Positions 55,841 to 64,000 are shown, counted from the stretch's first letter. The stretch: 64,000 bases of DNA from Streptomyces antimycoticus (GCF_005405925.1 NZ_BJHV01000001.1:10044001-10108000); one strand, 5' to 3'. Numbers and translations: made by a program. The notes: generated by a model from the sequence alone, not told the origin.

Positions 55841-58624
55841 TCACAGGAGCGGATCCTCCCACTGCTCCAAGAGGGACTCCACTGTCCCATGTGTGCCTGC
55901 CGCGCCGTCGTCGAGAGTCTGCTCGGCCCAGATCACCTTGCCGTTCGGCGTGTAGCGGGTTCCCCAACGCTGCGCGAACTGGGCGACGAGGAACAGGCCG
56001 CGCCCGCCCTCGTCGGTGGTCTTGGCACTGCGCATGTAGGGCGATGTGCTGGAGCCGTCGGACACCTCGCAGATCACGGTGCGGTCGTACAGAAGGCGAA
56101 CGGTGATGGGTTCGCTGCCGTAGCGGATGGCGTTGGTGACCAACTCGCTGAGGATCAGCTCGGTCGTGAAGGCGGTCTCCTCCAGCCCCCAGTCGGCCAG
56201 CTGCCGGGCGACCTGGCTGCGGATGGAGGCGACGGCGGCAGGGTCGGCGGGTACGTCCCAGGTGGTGACCTGGGTGGAGGCGAGCATGCGGGTTCGGGCC
56301 ATCAGCAGTGCGATGTCATCGCTCGGATCGTCGGGTACCAGTGCGTCCAGTACCGCCTGGCAGGTGTTGTCCATGCTGCGGTCCGGATGGCCTGCCAGGG
56401 CGCTGCCGAGGAGTTCGAGACCCACGTCGATGTCGCGGTGGCGGTCTTCGACGAGGCCGTCGGTGAAGAGGGCGACTTGGCTGCCTTCGGCAAGCTGGAG
56501 TTCGACGGCCTCGAAGGGCAGGCCCCCGAGGCCGAGGGGCAGGCCGGCGGGCACATCGGGGAATTCCACGGCGCCATCGGGATGGACGATGGCGGGTCCC
56601 GGGTGTCCGGCCCGTGCCATGGTGCATCGACCGGAGACCGGATCGTAGATGGCGTACAGACAGGTGGCCCCCGTGGCTCCTTCGCCCGTACTCTCGGTCG
56701 TCCGGTCCTGGTCGATTCTGGCGACCAGCTCGTCCAGGCGAACGAGGAGATCGTCGGGGGCCAGATCGAGGGCCGAGAAGTTGTGCACCGCGGTGCGCAG
56801 CCGCCCCATGGTGGCCGCTGCGTGCAGTCCGTGCCCGACAACGTCGCCGACCACCAGGGCGACTCGGGTGCCGGGCAGCGGGATGATGTCGAACCAGTCG
56901 CCGCCCACACCGGCCCGGGCGGGCAGATACCGGTACGCCACTTCCAGAGCGCTTTGCTCGGGCATGCCACCGGGAAGCAGACTGCGCTGCAGGGTGACGG
57001 CCATGGTGTGCTCTCGGGTGTAGCGGCGGGCATTGTCGATGCACACCGCCGCACGGGCGGCCAGCTCCTCGGCGAAGGACAGATCCTCCTCCCCGAAAAG
57101 CTCGGATTGGTCAGCGCGCCAGAAGTCGACTGCCCCCAGCACCACCCCGCGGGCCTGCAACGGCACAGTGATCAGCGAGCGCACGCCATAGTCGAGGATC
57201 CTTTGGGTGCGTTCCGGGTCCTGAGCCTTCCAGCCGGGCGCTGCATGCAGGTCGGCCTCGAGGGCCGGGCGGCCGCTCGCCATACCCAACGCAGTCGGCG
57301 CCGCGGGGACAAACCTGACAAGCTCACCCACCGGGTAGAACGGCGGATCATCCCGGATGCCGCAGAAGGCCGTGCGGCGCATCTCGCTGCTTGGTCCGAC
57401 CGGCTCCTCACCTCGCAGAACGGGGTCAAGGAGCTCTACGGTGACGAAGTCGGCGAACCCAGGGACGGCCACTTCGGTCAGTTCCTCGGCAGTACGTACC
57501 ACATCGAGGGTGGTGCCGATGCGGACACCAGCGTTGTAGAGCAGTTGAAGCCGCTGGCGGGTCTCCTCGGCCCGGTCGGCGAGCGCATGCAGCTCGGTGG
57601 TGTCCCGCAGCGTCGTCACGCTCCCCGGCGGGCCTCCTTGACGGTCGGTCGGCCGAACATTGACCGCCAGTAGCCGGTCACCGGCTGGGCACACCTTGTC
57701 CGTGGCCTCACGACCGGAGAGCAGCAGCTGTGCGATTCCAGGAGCCAGGCCGAGGTCGGTGACCGTCCGTCCTTCCACGTCCGTGGGCAGCTCCAGCAGC
57801 CGTCGGGCCTCGTCGTTGGCCAGCAGCAGCCGCCCGTCGCCCCGGACGATCACCACCCCTTCGCGGACCGCGTGCAGTACGGCGTTGTGGTGGTCGTACA
57901 TCCGTGTGATCTCGGCCGCGCCCAGGCCGTGCGTCTGCCGTCGCAGCCGCCGGCTCGCCAGCACGGAACTGCCCGAGGCGAGAAGGAGTGCACCCGCCGC
58001 CGAACCCAGCACCACCGGCAGCTGTTCTGCCACCATGGTGTTCACCCTCTTCATGGTGATCCCGGCCGAAACCAGGCCGACCAGCTTGCCGTCCGGCCTG
58101 GTCACGGGCACAGAGGAGGTCATGCTGACGCCTGTGACCGTGGGGAAGCTTCTGATGAAGGGCCGATTGGCCCGCGCGGCGTCGAGTGTTTCCTCGTACG
58201 GGCCGACGATGTGCTTCCCGATCTTCTTGGAGTCGGGGTGCGTGTACCGGATCCCAGCCGTGTTCCACACCACGATGTAGTCGAGGTGAGCGTCCTTCCG
58301 GGCAGCCTCTGCGAGCGGCTGCAGCACGTGGGTGGGATTCCGGTCGGACAGGGCTTCGATCATGCCGGGCGAGTGCGCGAAAGCCTCGGCTGCGGCGAGT
58401 GTTCGGTCTCGCGCATCCCGGGTGCTCTCGCGCTGAGCCTGCAGCACAAGGGCTGCTACCGCGGCGGCGACGAGCAGGACAATGAGTACGACCTGTAGGA
58501 CCAGCATTTGGCTCGCGACACTGCGCGTATCGAGCAGGGAGCGAAGAGAACCGGTCGCTGAGCGTGCCTCTGGTGGTGTCAGGCCCTTTTTACGCCGAGT
58601 AAATGAGCGGAAATTTACCTCCAT
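55841..58624 (-). CDS. Membrane sensor SpoIIE phosphatase with PAS, GAF and HATPase domains
   Basis: 927 residues, unbroken. A membrane segment (QMLVLQVVLIVLLVAAAVAA) near residues 39-58 is followed by an extracytoplasmic CitA/DcuS-like sensor domain (VVWNTAGIRYTHPDSKKIGKHIVG, PVTRPDGKLVGLVSAGI) and a second membrane segment near 200-220. Then come a PAS domain (GVVIVRGDGRLLLANDEAR), GAF domain, PP2C/SpoIIE domain (AGVGGDWFDIIPL, VGDVVGHGLHAA) and C-terminal HATPase (LSELVTNAIRYG, DEGGRGLFLVAQ). It probably senses an external small carboxylate and relays through anti-sigma/anti-anti-sigma partner switching. It is a paralogue of the broken phosphatase at 42455. It lies between the two inverted hydrolase copies. 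Confidence 0.95.
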   Translation of the reverse strand: MEVNFRSFTRRKKGLTPPEARSATGSLRSLLDTRSVASQMLVLQVVLIVLLVAAAVAALVLQAQRESTRDARDRTLAAAEAFAHSPGMIEALSDRNPTHVLQPLAEAARKDAHLDYIVVWNTAGIRYTHPDSKKIGKHIVGPYEETLDAARANRPFIRSFPTVTGVSMTSSVPVTRPDGKLVGLVSAGITMKRVNTMVAEQLPVVLGSAAGALLLASGSSVLASRRLRRQTHGLGAAEITRMYDHHNAVLHAVREGVVIVRGDGRLLLANDEARRLLELPTDVEGRTVTDLGLAPGIAQLLLSGREATDKVCPAGDRLLAVNVRPTDRQGGPPGSVTTLRDTTELHALADRAEETRQRLQLLYNAGVRIGTTLDVVRTAEELTEVAVPGFADFVTVELLDPVLRGEEPVGPSSEMRRTAFCGIRDDPPFYPVGELVRFVPAAPTALGMASGRPALEADLHAAPGWKAQDPERTQRILDYGVRSLITVPLQARGVVLGAVDFWRADQSELFGEEDLSFAEELAARAAVCIDNARRYTREHTMAVTLQRSLLPGGMPEQSALEVAYRYLPARAGVGGDWFDIIPLPGTRVALVVGDVVGHGLHAAATMGRLRTAVHNFSALDLAPDDLLVRLDELVARIDQDRTTESTGEGATGATCLYAIYDPVSGRCTMARAGHPGPAIVHPDGAVEFPDVPAGLPLGLGGLPFEAVELQLAEGSQVALFTDGLVEDRHRDIDVGLELLGSALAGHPDRSMDNTCQAVLDALVPDDPSDDIALLMARTRMLASTQVTTWDVPADPAAVASIRSQVARQLADWGLEETAFTTELILSELVTNAIRYGSEPITVRLLYDRTVICEVSDGSSTSPYMRSAKTTDEGGRGLFLVAQFAQRWGTRYTPNGKVIWAEQTLDDGAAGTHGTVESLLEQWEDPLL

Positions 58625-59019
58625 ATCGCATTTTTACCACTCCTCGGAATTTTGGTGACTACTGCCGACGCCGGTCGAATACTCCTGGATGCCTGGGGTC
58701 GGATAGTCGGCGCCTTTCACCTCTACGTCCGGGCTCGTGACGCACTGGGGTGCGAGGAGTGCGACTGGCGCCGAGGTGGTCTGCTCCAGGCGGCCCATGG
58801 CATGGGTATGACGCGCGCGTCCATTTTCCGGGCCGACGGCCGGTGGAGAAGTGCCTCGTCGACAGCGTTGATCACCTCCCGGAGGGTGACATCAGGTGCG
58901 GGTCGTACGAGGTCCCGACACATGGTGCGGCAGCACGATTGGTCGACGGCATTCAGGCGACGCTGCGCGAAGCGCTGGACACGGGCAGAGGCGACTGTCC
59001 TTGTTCCTGTAGTGGGCGC
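58625..59019. other. Gap without a supportable gene
   Basis: 395 bases between the sensor phosphatase start and the end of the substrate-binding-protein gene. A short minus-strand stretch (PAPDVTLREVINAVDEALL near 58840-58900) looks protein-like, but I cannot assign it to a family. No hairpin or repeat stood out. It should contain the phosphatase promoter. Confidence 0.4.
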
Positions 59020-59745
59020 TCAGCTCTCTGTCGAGAGCGGGGCCTTGAGACCGAATGCCCCGTAAGCCGTACGTGCCCGCTCGGAGCCGAGAAAGCACAC
59101 CAACTCCGACGCGGGGGACCACTCCGCCGCAGCCGTGGACGGCGCGATGCTGAACTCGGTGTCGTGCGCGGCGTCGGCGGGGAAGGGACCGACCACATCG
59201 ACGCCGGGGACGGTCATCAACTCACTCACCTGCTGCACCGCCAGGTCTGCCCTGCCATCCAGCAAGGTGGCGGCGGCGAAGCCCTTCCGCACAATCGTGG
59301 CCCGTGCGTTCACCGCCTCCGCGATGCCGAGTCGGCCCAGCAACTGAGCGAAGTAAATGCCGCTGGCCCCCGTTCTGGAGTAGGCGACCGAACGGGCGTC
59401 GAGCAATGTCCGCACCAGGTCGTCGACGGTCGCGATCAACGGTCGCGGCGTCCGCGCCCGGACGGCGAGTCCGATGCCCGTTCTGGCAACCGGCAGGCGC
59501 GCCCGACCATCGACGGTTCCCTGAGCCGACAATTGCCGGATGTCATCGGTAACGGCGATCAGGACATCGGGGACCTCTCCGGAGTTGATACGCTCCAACA
59601 GCACCGAGGTCGGATCGAAGTCCGGCTGGACGCCGATGCCCGTCTCCTCGGTGAACTCTCTGAGCAATCGCTGTTCCAGGGCGGCTTGAACCGCCAGGGT
59701 GCTGAAGAGGGATACCCGCCTACCAGCGGAGTCCTGTCTGCGCAT
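59020..59745 (-). CDS. ModA-like substrate-binding fold protein without signal peptide
   Basis: A 241-residue type 2 periplasmic-binding-fold protein resembling molybdate ABC binding proteins (LFSTLAVQAALEQRLLREF, IAVTDDIRQL, RTGIGLAVRA, YSRTGASGIYFAQLLGRLG, LAVQQVSELM). The N-terminus MRRQDSAGRR leads directly into the fold, with no signal sequence or lipobox. No ABC permease or ATPase is nearby. It is the last gene of the otn-like operon, 7 bases after otnI. Cytosolic use as an enzyme or sensor of a sugar acid is more likely than transport. Exact role unknown. Confidence 0.8.
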   Translation of the reverse strand: MRRQDSAGRRVSLFSTLAVQAALEQRLLREFTEETGIGVQPDFDPTSVLLERINSGEVPDVLIAVTDDIRQLSAQGTVDGRARLPVARTGIGLAVRARTPRPLIATVDDLVRTLLDARSVAYSRTGASGIYFAQLLGRLGIAEAVNARATIVRKGFAAATLLDGRADLAVQQVSELMTVPGVDVVGPFPADAAHDTEFSIAPSTAAAEWSPASELVCFLGSERARTAYGAFGLKAPLSTES

Positions 59746-59752
59746 GGCTCCT

Positions 59753-60565
59753 TCACCCTTCCTCTGTATGGATGAACCGCGTCAGCCACCCGAGCCCCTC
59801 GGCGGTACCGTTCGCGGGGCGGTATTCGCAGCCGATCCAGCCCACGTAACCGAGTGACCGCAACCGGTCGAAGACGAAGTCCCAGGCGATCTCCCCGCTG
59901 CCGGGCTCTGCCCGCCCGGGCACGTCCGCGACTTGGAGGTGCGCGATCGACGGCAGGAACGTCTCCAGCCGGGTGGTGATGTCGCCTTGCTGAACCTGAC
60001 AGTGGTAGACGTCGAAGAGCAGGCCGACCTGGTCGCTGCCGATGGCTTCTACCACACCCGCAGCCTGCTCCTGGGTATTCACGAGATATCCAGGAATATC
60101 GCGGGAGTTGACCGCCTCCAGGACCAGCCGGACACCGGCCGTGGAGGCGAGCTGCGCGGCCCATGCGACGTTTGTGACGTATTGCGAGAAGGCCGCGTCC
60201 CGCTGGACCTCGGGTGGCCTTACTCCGGCGCGCAGGTGGACCAGTGGGCACTCCAGCTCGACCGCGTAGTCAAGCGCCCTGGTTATGCCGTCGCGGAACT
60301 CCTGCACCCGGTCGGGCAGACACGCCGTTCCCGCGAATGTGGAAGTTCCCGGAGGCCCCACCGGGCTGTTGATCAGCGCTTGGCACAGTCCCGCCTCCTG
60401 CAAACGGCGTCGCAGCGTGAGCGGTGAATGGTCGTACGGCGACGCATACTCGACGGCACTGAATCCGGCCTCGGCCGCGGCGGTGAAGCGTTCCTCAAAG
60501 GGCACATCACCGAAGAGCCAGCCCAGGTTCGCGCAGAAGCGCAATCCCTTGTCCACTGTGGTCAC
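59753..60565 (-). CDS. otnI: Hydroxypyruvate isomerase family (OtnI-like 2-oxo-tetronate isomerase)
   Basis: A 270-residue xylose-isomerase-like TIM barrel. Features are FCANLGWLFGDVPFEERF at the N-terminus, VEYASPYDH, VLEAVNSRDIPGY with the metal Glu, LLFDVYHCQVQQGD with Asp and His, HLQVADVPGRAEPGSGEI and GCEYRP with the second Glu. This is the hydroxypyruvate/2-oxo-tetronate isomerase pattern. The GTG at 60565 overlaps the ridA stop as GTGA. Operon partners of OtnK and OtnC type support OtnI (2-oxo-tetronate to 3-oxo-tetronate) over Hyi. Confidence 0.88.
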   Translation of the reverse strand: MTTVDKGLRFCANLGWLFGDVPFEERFTAAAEAGFSAVEYASPYDHSPLTLRRRLQEAGLCQALINSPVGPPGTSTFAGTACLPDRVQEFRDGITRALDYAVELECPLVHLRAGVRPPEVQRDAAFSQYVTNVAWAAQLASTAGVRLVLEAVNSRDIPGYLVNTQEQAAGVVEAIGSDQVGLLFDVYHCQVQQGDITTRLETFLPSIAHLQVADVPGRAEPGSGEIAWDFVFDRLRSLGYVGWIGCEYRPANGTAEGLGWLTRFIHTEEG

Positions 60566-61002
60566 GGACCAGTGACTGCGGCGACGACTTCGATCTCGAC
60601 GCACGCGCCGTGCGGGAGTTGAGCTACCCCGATGGCGCTGCGGGCGTGCTGCCCGGCCTGGCCGAGGCTTTCGATGAAGACTTCCGACGCCGCGTCGATG
60701 ACCCTTCCGTGCGAGGTGAAGTCCGGTCCCGAGGCGACGAATCCCGTTATCTTGAGGATGCGCTGGAGTCGGCGTCCTTCGGTGAGTTCCCGGTTCAGGA
60801 CATTGAGGCACGCCTGTGCGCAGAGCCGTGCCGCCTCGCGCGCGGAGTCCAGGTCGACATCCGCCCCCACTTTTCCGTGATAGGCGATCTGACCGTCCTT
60901 CCGGGGGAGCTGACCACTGACGTACGCGAAGCCTTCATGTACCACAAGCGGGGTCACATAGCTGCTGGGGGCGGATGCTGTCTTGTCCGCTGTTGTCATC
61001 AT
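60562..61002 (-). CDS. RidA/YjgF family protein
   Basis: A 146-residue RidA-family protein. SSYVTPLVVHEGFAYVSGQLPRKDG starts the fold, QACLNVLNREL is the central helix, and ARSAIGVAQLPHGACVEIEVVA is the usual C-terminal signature, with Gln in place of the Arg-containing VARLP of classical RidA. Classical RidA hydrolyses enamine/imine intermediates; the missing arginine suggests another activity in this subgroup. It starts at ATG 61002 (or 60999), 7 bases after the hydrolase stop, and overlaps otnI by 4. A decayed relative lies after hydrolase copy 1. Confidence 0.9.
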   Translation of the reverse strand: MMTTADKTASAPSSYVTPLVVHEGFAYVSGQLPRKDGQIAYHGKVGADVDLDSAREAARLCAQACLNVLNRELTEGRRLQRILKITGFVASGPDFTSHGRVIDAASEVFIESLGQAGQHARSAIGVAQLPHGACVEIEVVAAVTGP

Positions 61003-61009
61003 CAACTTC

Positions 61010-61876
61010 CTAAGCCTTGAGATCATTGACGAAGTCGGAGATTTCCCGTGCGAGTGCTTCGGGTTCTTCTTCCGGGATGTAGTGACCGCTGCCGGCGATG
61101 ACGCCGCCGCGCACGTTTTGGGCCAGTGGCTGCATGCTCTCGTAGAGATCCGGCGCGGAACCGACCTCACCGCCGAGGGCGAGCACCGGGACGTCGATCT
61201 TCCGCCGCATCAGCGGGGTGTTCTGCTCGATGTCCTCCAGGACCGCGCGGTAGTAGCCGAGCATGCCCCGTAGTCCGCCCGGGGTCTGGTACGCGCGCTC
61301 GTACTCGTCGATGTCGGCCTTGCTGAAAGTGGTTCGCCAGTTGGCGGTCTTACGGCTGAAGAACCATTCGATGAGGATGCGCTCGCGCCCCTGGAGCAGT
61401 GCCTCGGGCAGGTCGGGGATCGGGTTGAACAGGAAGTGCCAGTTCCGCCAGTTGTCCGGGCCGAGCGTGATCGTCGGCCGTAGCGTGACACCCGGGATAT
61501 TGCCGTCGAGGAGCACCACTCCTCGCAGGTCGGCGGCGAACTGATGGGCGTAGGCGTACCCCACCCAGGCGCCGACATCGTGCCCGACCAGCACGTACCG
61601 GTCCTCACCGAGGACCTTCAGCAGCGAGCGCAGCCGCTTGCCGGTCGTCAGGGTGTCGTAGCCGTCCACCGGCTTGTCGGAGTCCCCCTGTCCAGGGAGA
61701 TCCACGGCGATCACATGGAAACGGTCCGCGAGCAGCGGCATCAGGCGCCGCCACGCGTAGGAGCTTTGCGGGAAACCGGCGACCAGCACGATCGTGGGTC
61801 CTTCACCGGCCTCCACGATGTGAAACCGGAGATCGTCCGCCCACACCATACGGTGCTGGAGCTCGACATCACTCAT
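61010..61876 (-). CDS. Alpha/beta hydrolase, epoxide-hydrolase/dehalogenase-like (copy 2)
   Basis: A 288-residue protein nearly identical to the one at 54803 (Thr for Ser in the SRKTANW segment is the only residue change I see). Same VGHDVGAW nucleophile Asp and GSGHYIP histidine. It is embedded between otnC (90 bases upstream) and ridA (7 bases downstream), so it is transcribed with the sugar-acid genes. A lactonase or hydrolase acting on a lactone or ester that feeds this pathway is a reasonable guess. The Asp nucleophile instead points to epoxide or halide chemistry. Confidence 0.92.
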   Translation of the reverse strand: MSDVELQHRMVWADDLRFHIVEAGEGPTIVLVAGFPQSSYAWRRLMPLLADRFHVIAVDLPGQGDSDKPVDGYDTLTTGKRLRSLLKVLGEDRYVLVGHDVGAWVGYAYAHQFAADLRGVVLLDGNIPGVTLRPTITLGPDNWRNWHFLFNPIPDLPEALLQGRERILIEWFFSRKTANWRTTFSKADIDEYERAYQTPGGLRGMLGYYRAVLEDIEQNTPLMRRKIDVPVLALGGEVGSAPDLYESMQPLAQNVRGGVIAGSGHYIPEEEPEALAREISDFVNDLKA

Positions 61877-61920
61877 CGCTGTCCTCTCAAGAACTGTTGT
61901 CGGGTATGGCAGTCGGCCAT
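61010..61920 (-). repeat. 911-bp inverted duplicate, copy 2
   Basis: Reverse-complement partner of 54759-55669. Homology stops at the hydrolase stop codon on one side and at about 61920 (ATGGCCG(A/G)CTGCCAT) on the other. The two copies face each other and enclose about 5.3 kb. Confidence 0.88.
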
Positions 61921-61966
61921 GCGGTGCGGTATGCGCGCCCAGGAAGTCGCCCACGAAAAGGTGAGG

Positions 61967-62611
61967 TCAGCGACCACGGTCGAGTTGTGAGACCTCTTGG
62001 TCGCTGAGAGCGCGGGTCGGTATTCCGCGCAGGAGCAGGAAGAGCTTCGCCGTCTCCTCCAGCTCTTCGATCGCCGCCGCCGCGGATTCAAGAGTCGTGC
62101 CGCTGACGATCGGCCCGTGGTTGGCAAGCAGGATCGCGTGGTAACGGGCGGCGAGGTCGTAGATCGCGGTGGCCAGCGCCGGGTCACCGGGCCGGTAGTA
62201 GGGGACGAGGGGCAGTCGGCCGATCCTCATGGCGAAATAGGCGGTGAGCGGCGGAACACACTCGACCGGATCGAGCCCCTCCATGCAGGACACCGCCGCC
62301 GCGTAGGTCGAGTGCAGGTGAACGATGCCACCGGCGTCCCGTCGCTGTCTGTACAGCGCCAGATGCAGGAGGCTCTCCTTGGTCGGGCGGTCTCCGCCGA
62401 CGTGGCGCCCGTTCTCGTCCAGCTTTGACAGCCGATCCGGATCAAGGGTGCCCAGACTCGCGTTGGTGGGCGTCATCAGCCATCCGTCACACACACGCAC
62501 ACTGAGGTTGCCGCTGGTCCCGGTGGTCAGTCCGCGGGCGAACAAGGATGCGCCCAGCGTGGTGAGCCGTTCCCGTAGCTGAGATTCGTGCCCTTTCGTG
62601 ATCAGGTTCAT
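61967..62611 (-). CDS. otnC: Class II aldolase family, 3-oxo-tetronate 4-phosphate decarboxylase
   Basis: A 214-residue fuculose-aldolase-like protein. TTGTSGNLSVR binds the phosphate, the catalytic acid lies in TKESLLHLALY, VHLHSTYAAAVS holds the first metal histidines, and LLANHGPIVSG the third. Directly coupled to an OtnK-type kinase (ATG overlaps its stop as ATGA), it matches OtnC, which decarboxylates 3-oxo-tetronate 4-phosphate to dihydroxyacetone phosphate. GGGAG lies about 9 bases upstream. Confidence 0.92.
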   Translation of the reverse strand: MNLITKGHESQLRERLTTLGASLFARGLTTGTSGNLSVRVCDGWLMTPTNASLGTLDPDRLSKLDENGRHVGGDRPTKESLLHLALYRQRRDAGGIVHLHSTYAAAVSCMEGLDPVECVPPLTAYFAMRIGRLPLVPYYRPGDPALATAIYDLAARYHAILLANHGPIVSGTTLESAAAAIEELEETAKLFLLLRGIPTRALSDQEVSQLDRGR

Positions 62612-63876
62612 GGCAGCCGCTCCCAGGCGTCGAGGAAGAAGTCGCGCGAGCCGAAATTCCCCGACTTCAGCGCCAGCGCCAGTGGCCGAGGAGTACCAAG
62701 CGTCCACGTCCACGGGACTCCTGGACTGATCTCCGGCCCTATGGCCAGCCCAGTAACGCCAAGTGACCCTACGACCGCACCCGAGGTCTCCCCGCCGGCG
62801 ACGATCAACCGGCCGACCCCCATGTCGACGAGGCCCCGAGCGATCGAGGCGAGGGTGTCCTCGATCCGTGAGGGGGTGTCGTCCGGAAGCCGTGACTTCG
62901 CCGCTGTGACATTCCGCGCCGGTTGCGTCGCGTGCAGCAGGACCGGACCATCCGCCAGGAGGGGGCGGGCCCAGCGCAGTGCCGCTGTGACGACGTCCTC
63001 GCCTCGGACAACCGCGCAGGGGTCGACGGGGAAGGTCGGGTACACCGCGCGCGCCGCCTCGACCTGGGCGTTCGTCGCCGCTGAGCAACTGCCCGCGAGG
63101 ACGGCCCGTGCCCCACCGAATGGCACCGGGGCGTGGGGATGACCGTCGGTGAGACCATGCGGCCGGGCACGGGGAGTGTCCGTGAGCCCGATCGCGAGCC
63201 CAGAGCTCGCTGTGACCAGCGGCAGATCGGCGCACGCGCGGCCGATGGCGAGGAGGTCGTGGTCGTCGGCCGCATCAACGACCGCGAATCGGATTCCCGC
63301 CGAGCGCAACGCGCCGAACTCTGCGCGGATCCGCTCCGGCCCCTGAGCCACGGTTCGGTGGCCGACCAGACCGACTCGCGAGGCAGTCTGCCGCCGCATC
63401 AACCGCACCACGTTCGCGTCATCCATCGGCGTCAGGGGGTGCTGACGCATGGAAGTCTCGTCCAACGGCACATCGCCCACGAAGAGCCGGCCGTCGCGGA
63501 CGGTTCGGCCGTTGGCCGGCAGCGCTGGGCATATGACGGTGAAATCCATGCCGAGGGCGTCCATCAAGGCGTCCGCGACCGGACCGATGTTGCCCGCCGG
63601 GGTGGAGTCGAACGTAGAGCAGTACTTGAAGTAATAGCGTTCACAGCCGATCTCCCGCAGCCACCGCAGTGCGGTGAGGGACTGCTCCACCGCGTCGGCG
63701 ACCGGCGCCGTGCGGGTCTTCAACGCGATGACGACCGCCTCCGCGCCCGACCGCACAACCTCCTCCCCGGTATCGGGGACGCCGATGACCTGCACCGTTC
63801 GGATCCCCTGCGCCACCAGCGCGGAGGCGAGATCGGTACCGCCTGTGAAGTCATCGGCGATGCATCCGAGCAACAT
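62608..63876 (-). CDS. otnK: Four-carbon acid sugar kinase (3-oxo-tetronate kinase)
   Basis: A 422-residue DUF1537/OtnK family kinase: IADDFTGGTDLASAL at the N-terminus (substrate domain), YFKYCSTFDSTPAGNIG, CPALPANGRTVRDG, GSCSAATNAQV, VAGGETSGAVVGSLG (nucleotide site) and ALKSGNFGSRDFF at the C-terminus. It phosphorylates a 3-oxo-tetronate before OtnC. ATG 63876 follows AAGGGG. First complete gene of the operon; a partial gene lies just upstream on the same strand. Confidence 0.95.
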   Translation of the reverse strand: MLLGCIADDFTGGTDLASALVAQGIRTVQVIGVPDTGEEVVRSGAEAVVIALKTRTAPVADAVEQSLTALRWLREIGCERYYFKYCSTFDSTPAGNIGPVADALMDALGMDFTVICPALPANGRTVRDGRLFVGDVPLDETSMRQHPLTPMDDANVVRLMRRQTASRVGLVGHRTVAQGPERIRAEFGALRSAGIRFAVVDAADDHDLLAIGRACADLPLVTASSGLAIGLTDTPRARPHGLTDGHPHAPVPFGGARAVLAGSCSAATNAQVEAARAVYPTFPVDPCAVVRGEDVVTAALRWARPLLADGPVLLHATQPARNVTAAKSRLPDDTPSRIEDTLASIARGLVDMGVGRLIVAGGETSGAVVGSLGVTGLAIGPEISPGVPWTWTLGTPRPLALALKSGNFGSRDFFLDAWERLP

Positions 63877-63932
63877 GTCCGCACCCCTTTCCGATCACGT
63901 CGGCCGACGGGCCCGCAGGGGGACAGCGGCGG

Positions 63933-64000
63933 TCACGCGGCGCCATGGACAGCCTCCTTCAGGGCGAGGACGGCTGTCTGTGGCGCGGTGTAGACGGGCA
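63933..64000 (-). CDS. C-terminal end of an unidentified gene (partial)
   Basis: The minus strand reads PVYTAPQTAVLALKEAVHGA and stops at TGA (63935-63933), 56 bases before otnK. It is probably the tail of the preceding operon gene. In otn loci this is often a threonate/erythronate dehydrogenase, but these 22 residues are not enough to say. Confidence 0.45.
   Translation of the reverse strand, partial: PVYTAPQTAVLALKEAVHGAA

Noticed and set aside
58723..58923. A small minus-strand gene in the gap before the sensor phosphatase
   Set aside because: One protein-like stretch but no ribosome site, no recognisable family and a nonsense C-terminus.
59020..59745. Molybdate ABC transporter binding protein (modA)
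   Set aside because: No signal peptide or lipobox, no permease or ATPase nearby, and location inside a sugar-acid operon. Only the fold is similar.

Overview
The window looks like a Streptomyces chromosome or a close relative. It has very high GC coding sequence, GTG starts, many ATGA/GTGA overlaps, an MmyB-type XRE regulator, SpoIIE phosphatases fused to HATPase domains, and a large modular NRPS. It is gene dense, with no rRNA, tRNA, CRISPR array or transposase that I can see.

Region 1 (1-21.5 kb) is the 3' end of a nonribosomal lipopeptide cluster. Adenylation pocket residues read as Gly, Thr (followed by an epimerase domain), an aliphatic-like pocket and Pro, ending in a thioesterase. A Gly - D-allo-Thr - aliphatic - Pro tail is that of laspartomycin/glycinocin-type calcium-dependent lipopeptides. 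Accessory genes follow: MbtH, an alpha/beta hydrolase, an MMPL exporter, a lysine/ornithine cyclodeaminase (possible pipecolate source), and a translationally coupled dedA - histidine kinase - response regulator operon. Lipopeptides of this class bind undecaprenyl phosphate and DedA proteins include undecaprenyl-phosphate translocases, so the dedA operon is a candidate immunity module.

Region 2 (21.5-28.8 kb) is mixed metabolism: a class III CoA-transferase, an acyl-ligase remnant, a TetR regulator divergent from an acyl-CoA dehydrogenase across a 13-bp-arm palindrome, a 5'-truncated P450, a bioF-like gene and an MmyB-like regulator.

Region 3 (28.9-49.4 kb) is a catabolic island arranged around one LysR regulator. 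On the minus strand it holds fumarylacetoacetase-family hydrolase - cyclodeaminase-like - gentisate-dioxygenase-like cupin - DapA-like aldolase. On the plus strand it holds HyuA - HyuB - AcxC-like small subunit - epimerase - MFS importer - acyl-CoA ligase. Farther right are two SDRs and a P450 with its flavin/2Fe-2S reductase. The same dyad, CATAA-N8-TTATG, lies before all three groups. I infer one regulon: oxidation of a substrate to a ketone, ATP-dependent carboxylation, CoA activation, and separate ring-cleavage-like steps.

Region 4 (49.4-64 kb) carries two paralogous serine hydrolases, two SDRs with an SRPBCC protein, a large sensor phosphatase, and an otnK-otnC-...-ridA-otnI operon for four-carbon sugar acids. 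A 911-bp near-identical sequence carrying an alpha/beta hydrolase occurs in opposite orientations at 54.8-55.7 and 61.0-61.9 kb and flanks about 5.3 kb.

Quality note: the NRPS, the FAA hydrolase, a SpoIIE phosphatase (twice), the P450 reductase and a serine hydrolase (twice) are each broken by what looks like loss of one base in a G or C run of at least four. All seven have the same signature, which suggests uncorrected homopolymer errors in the assembly rather than seven natural mutations.
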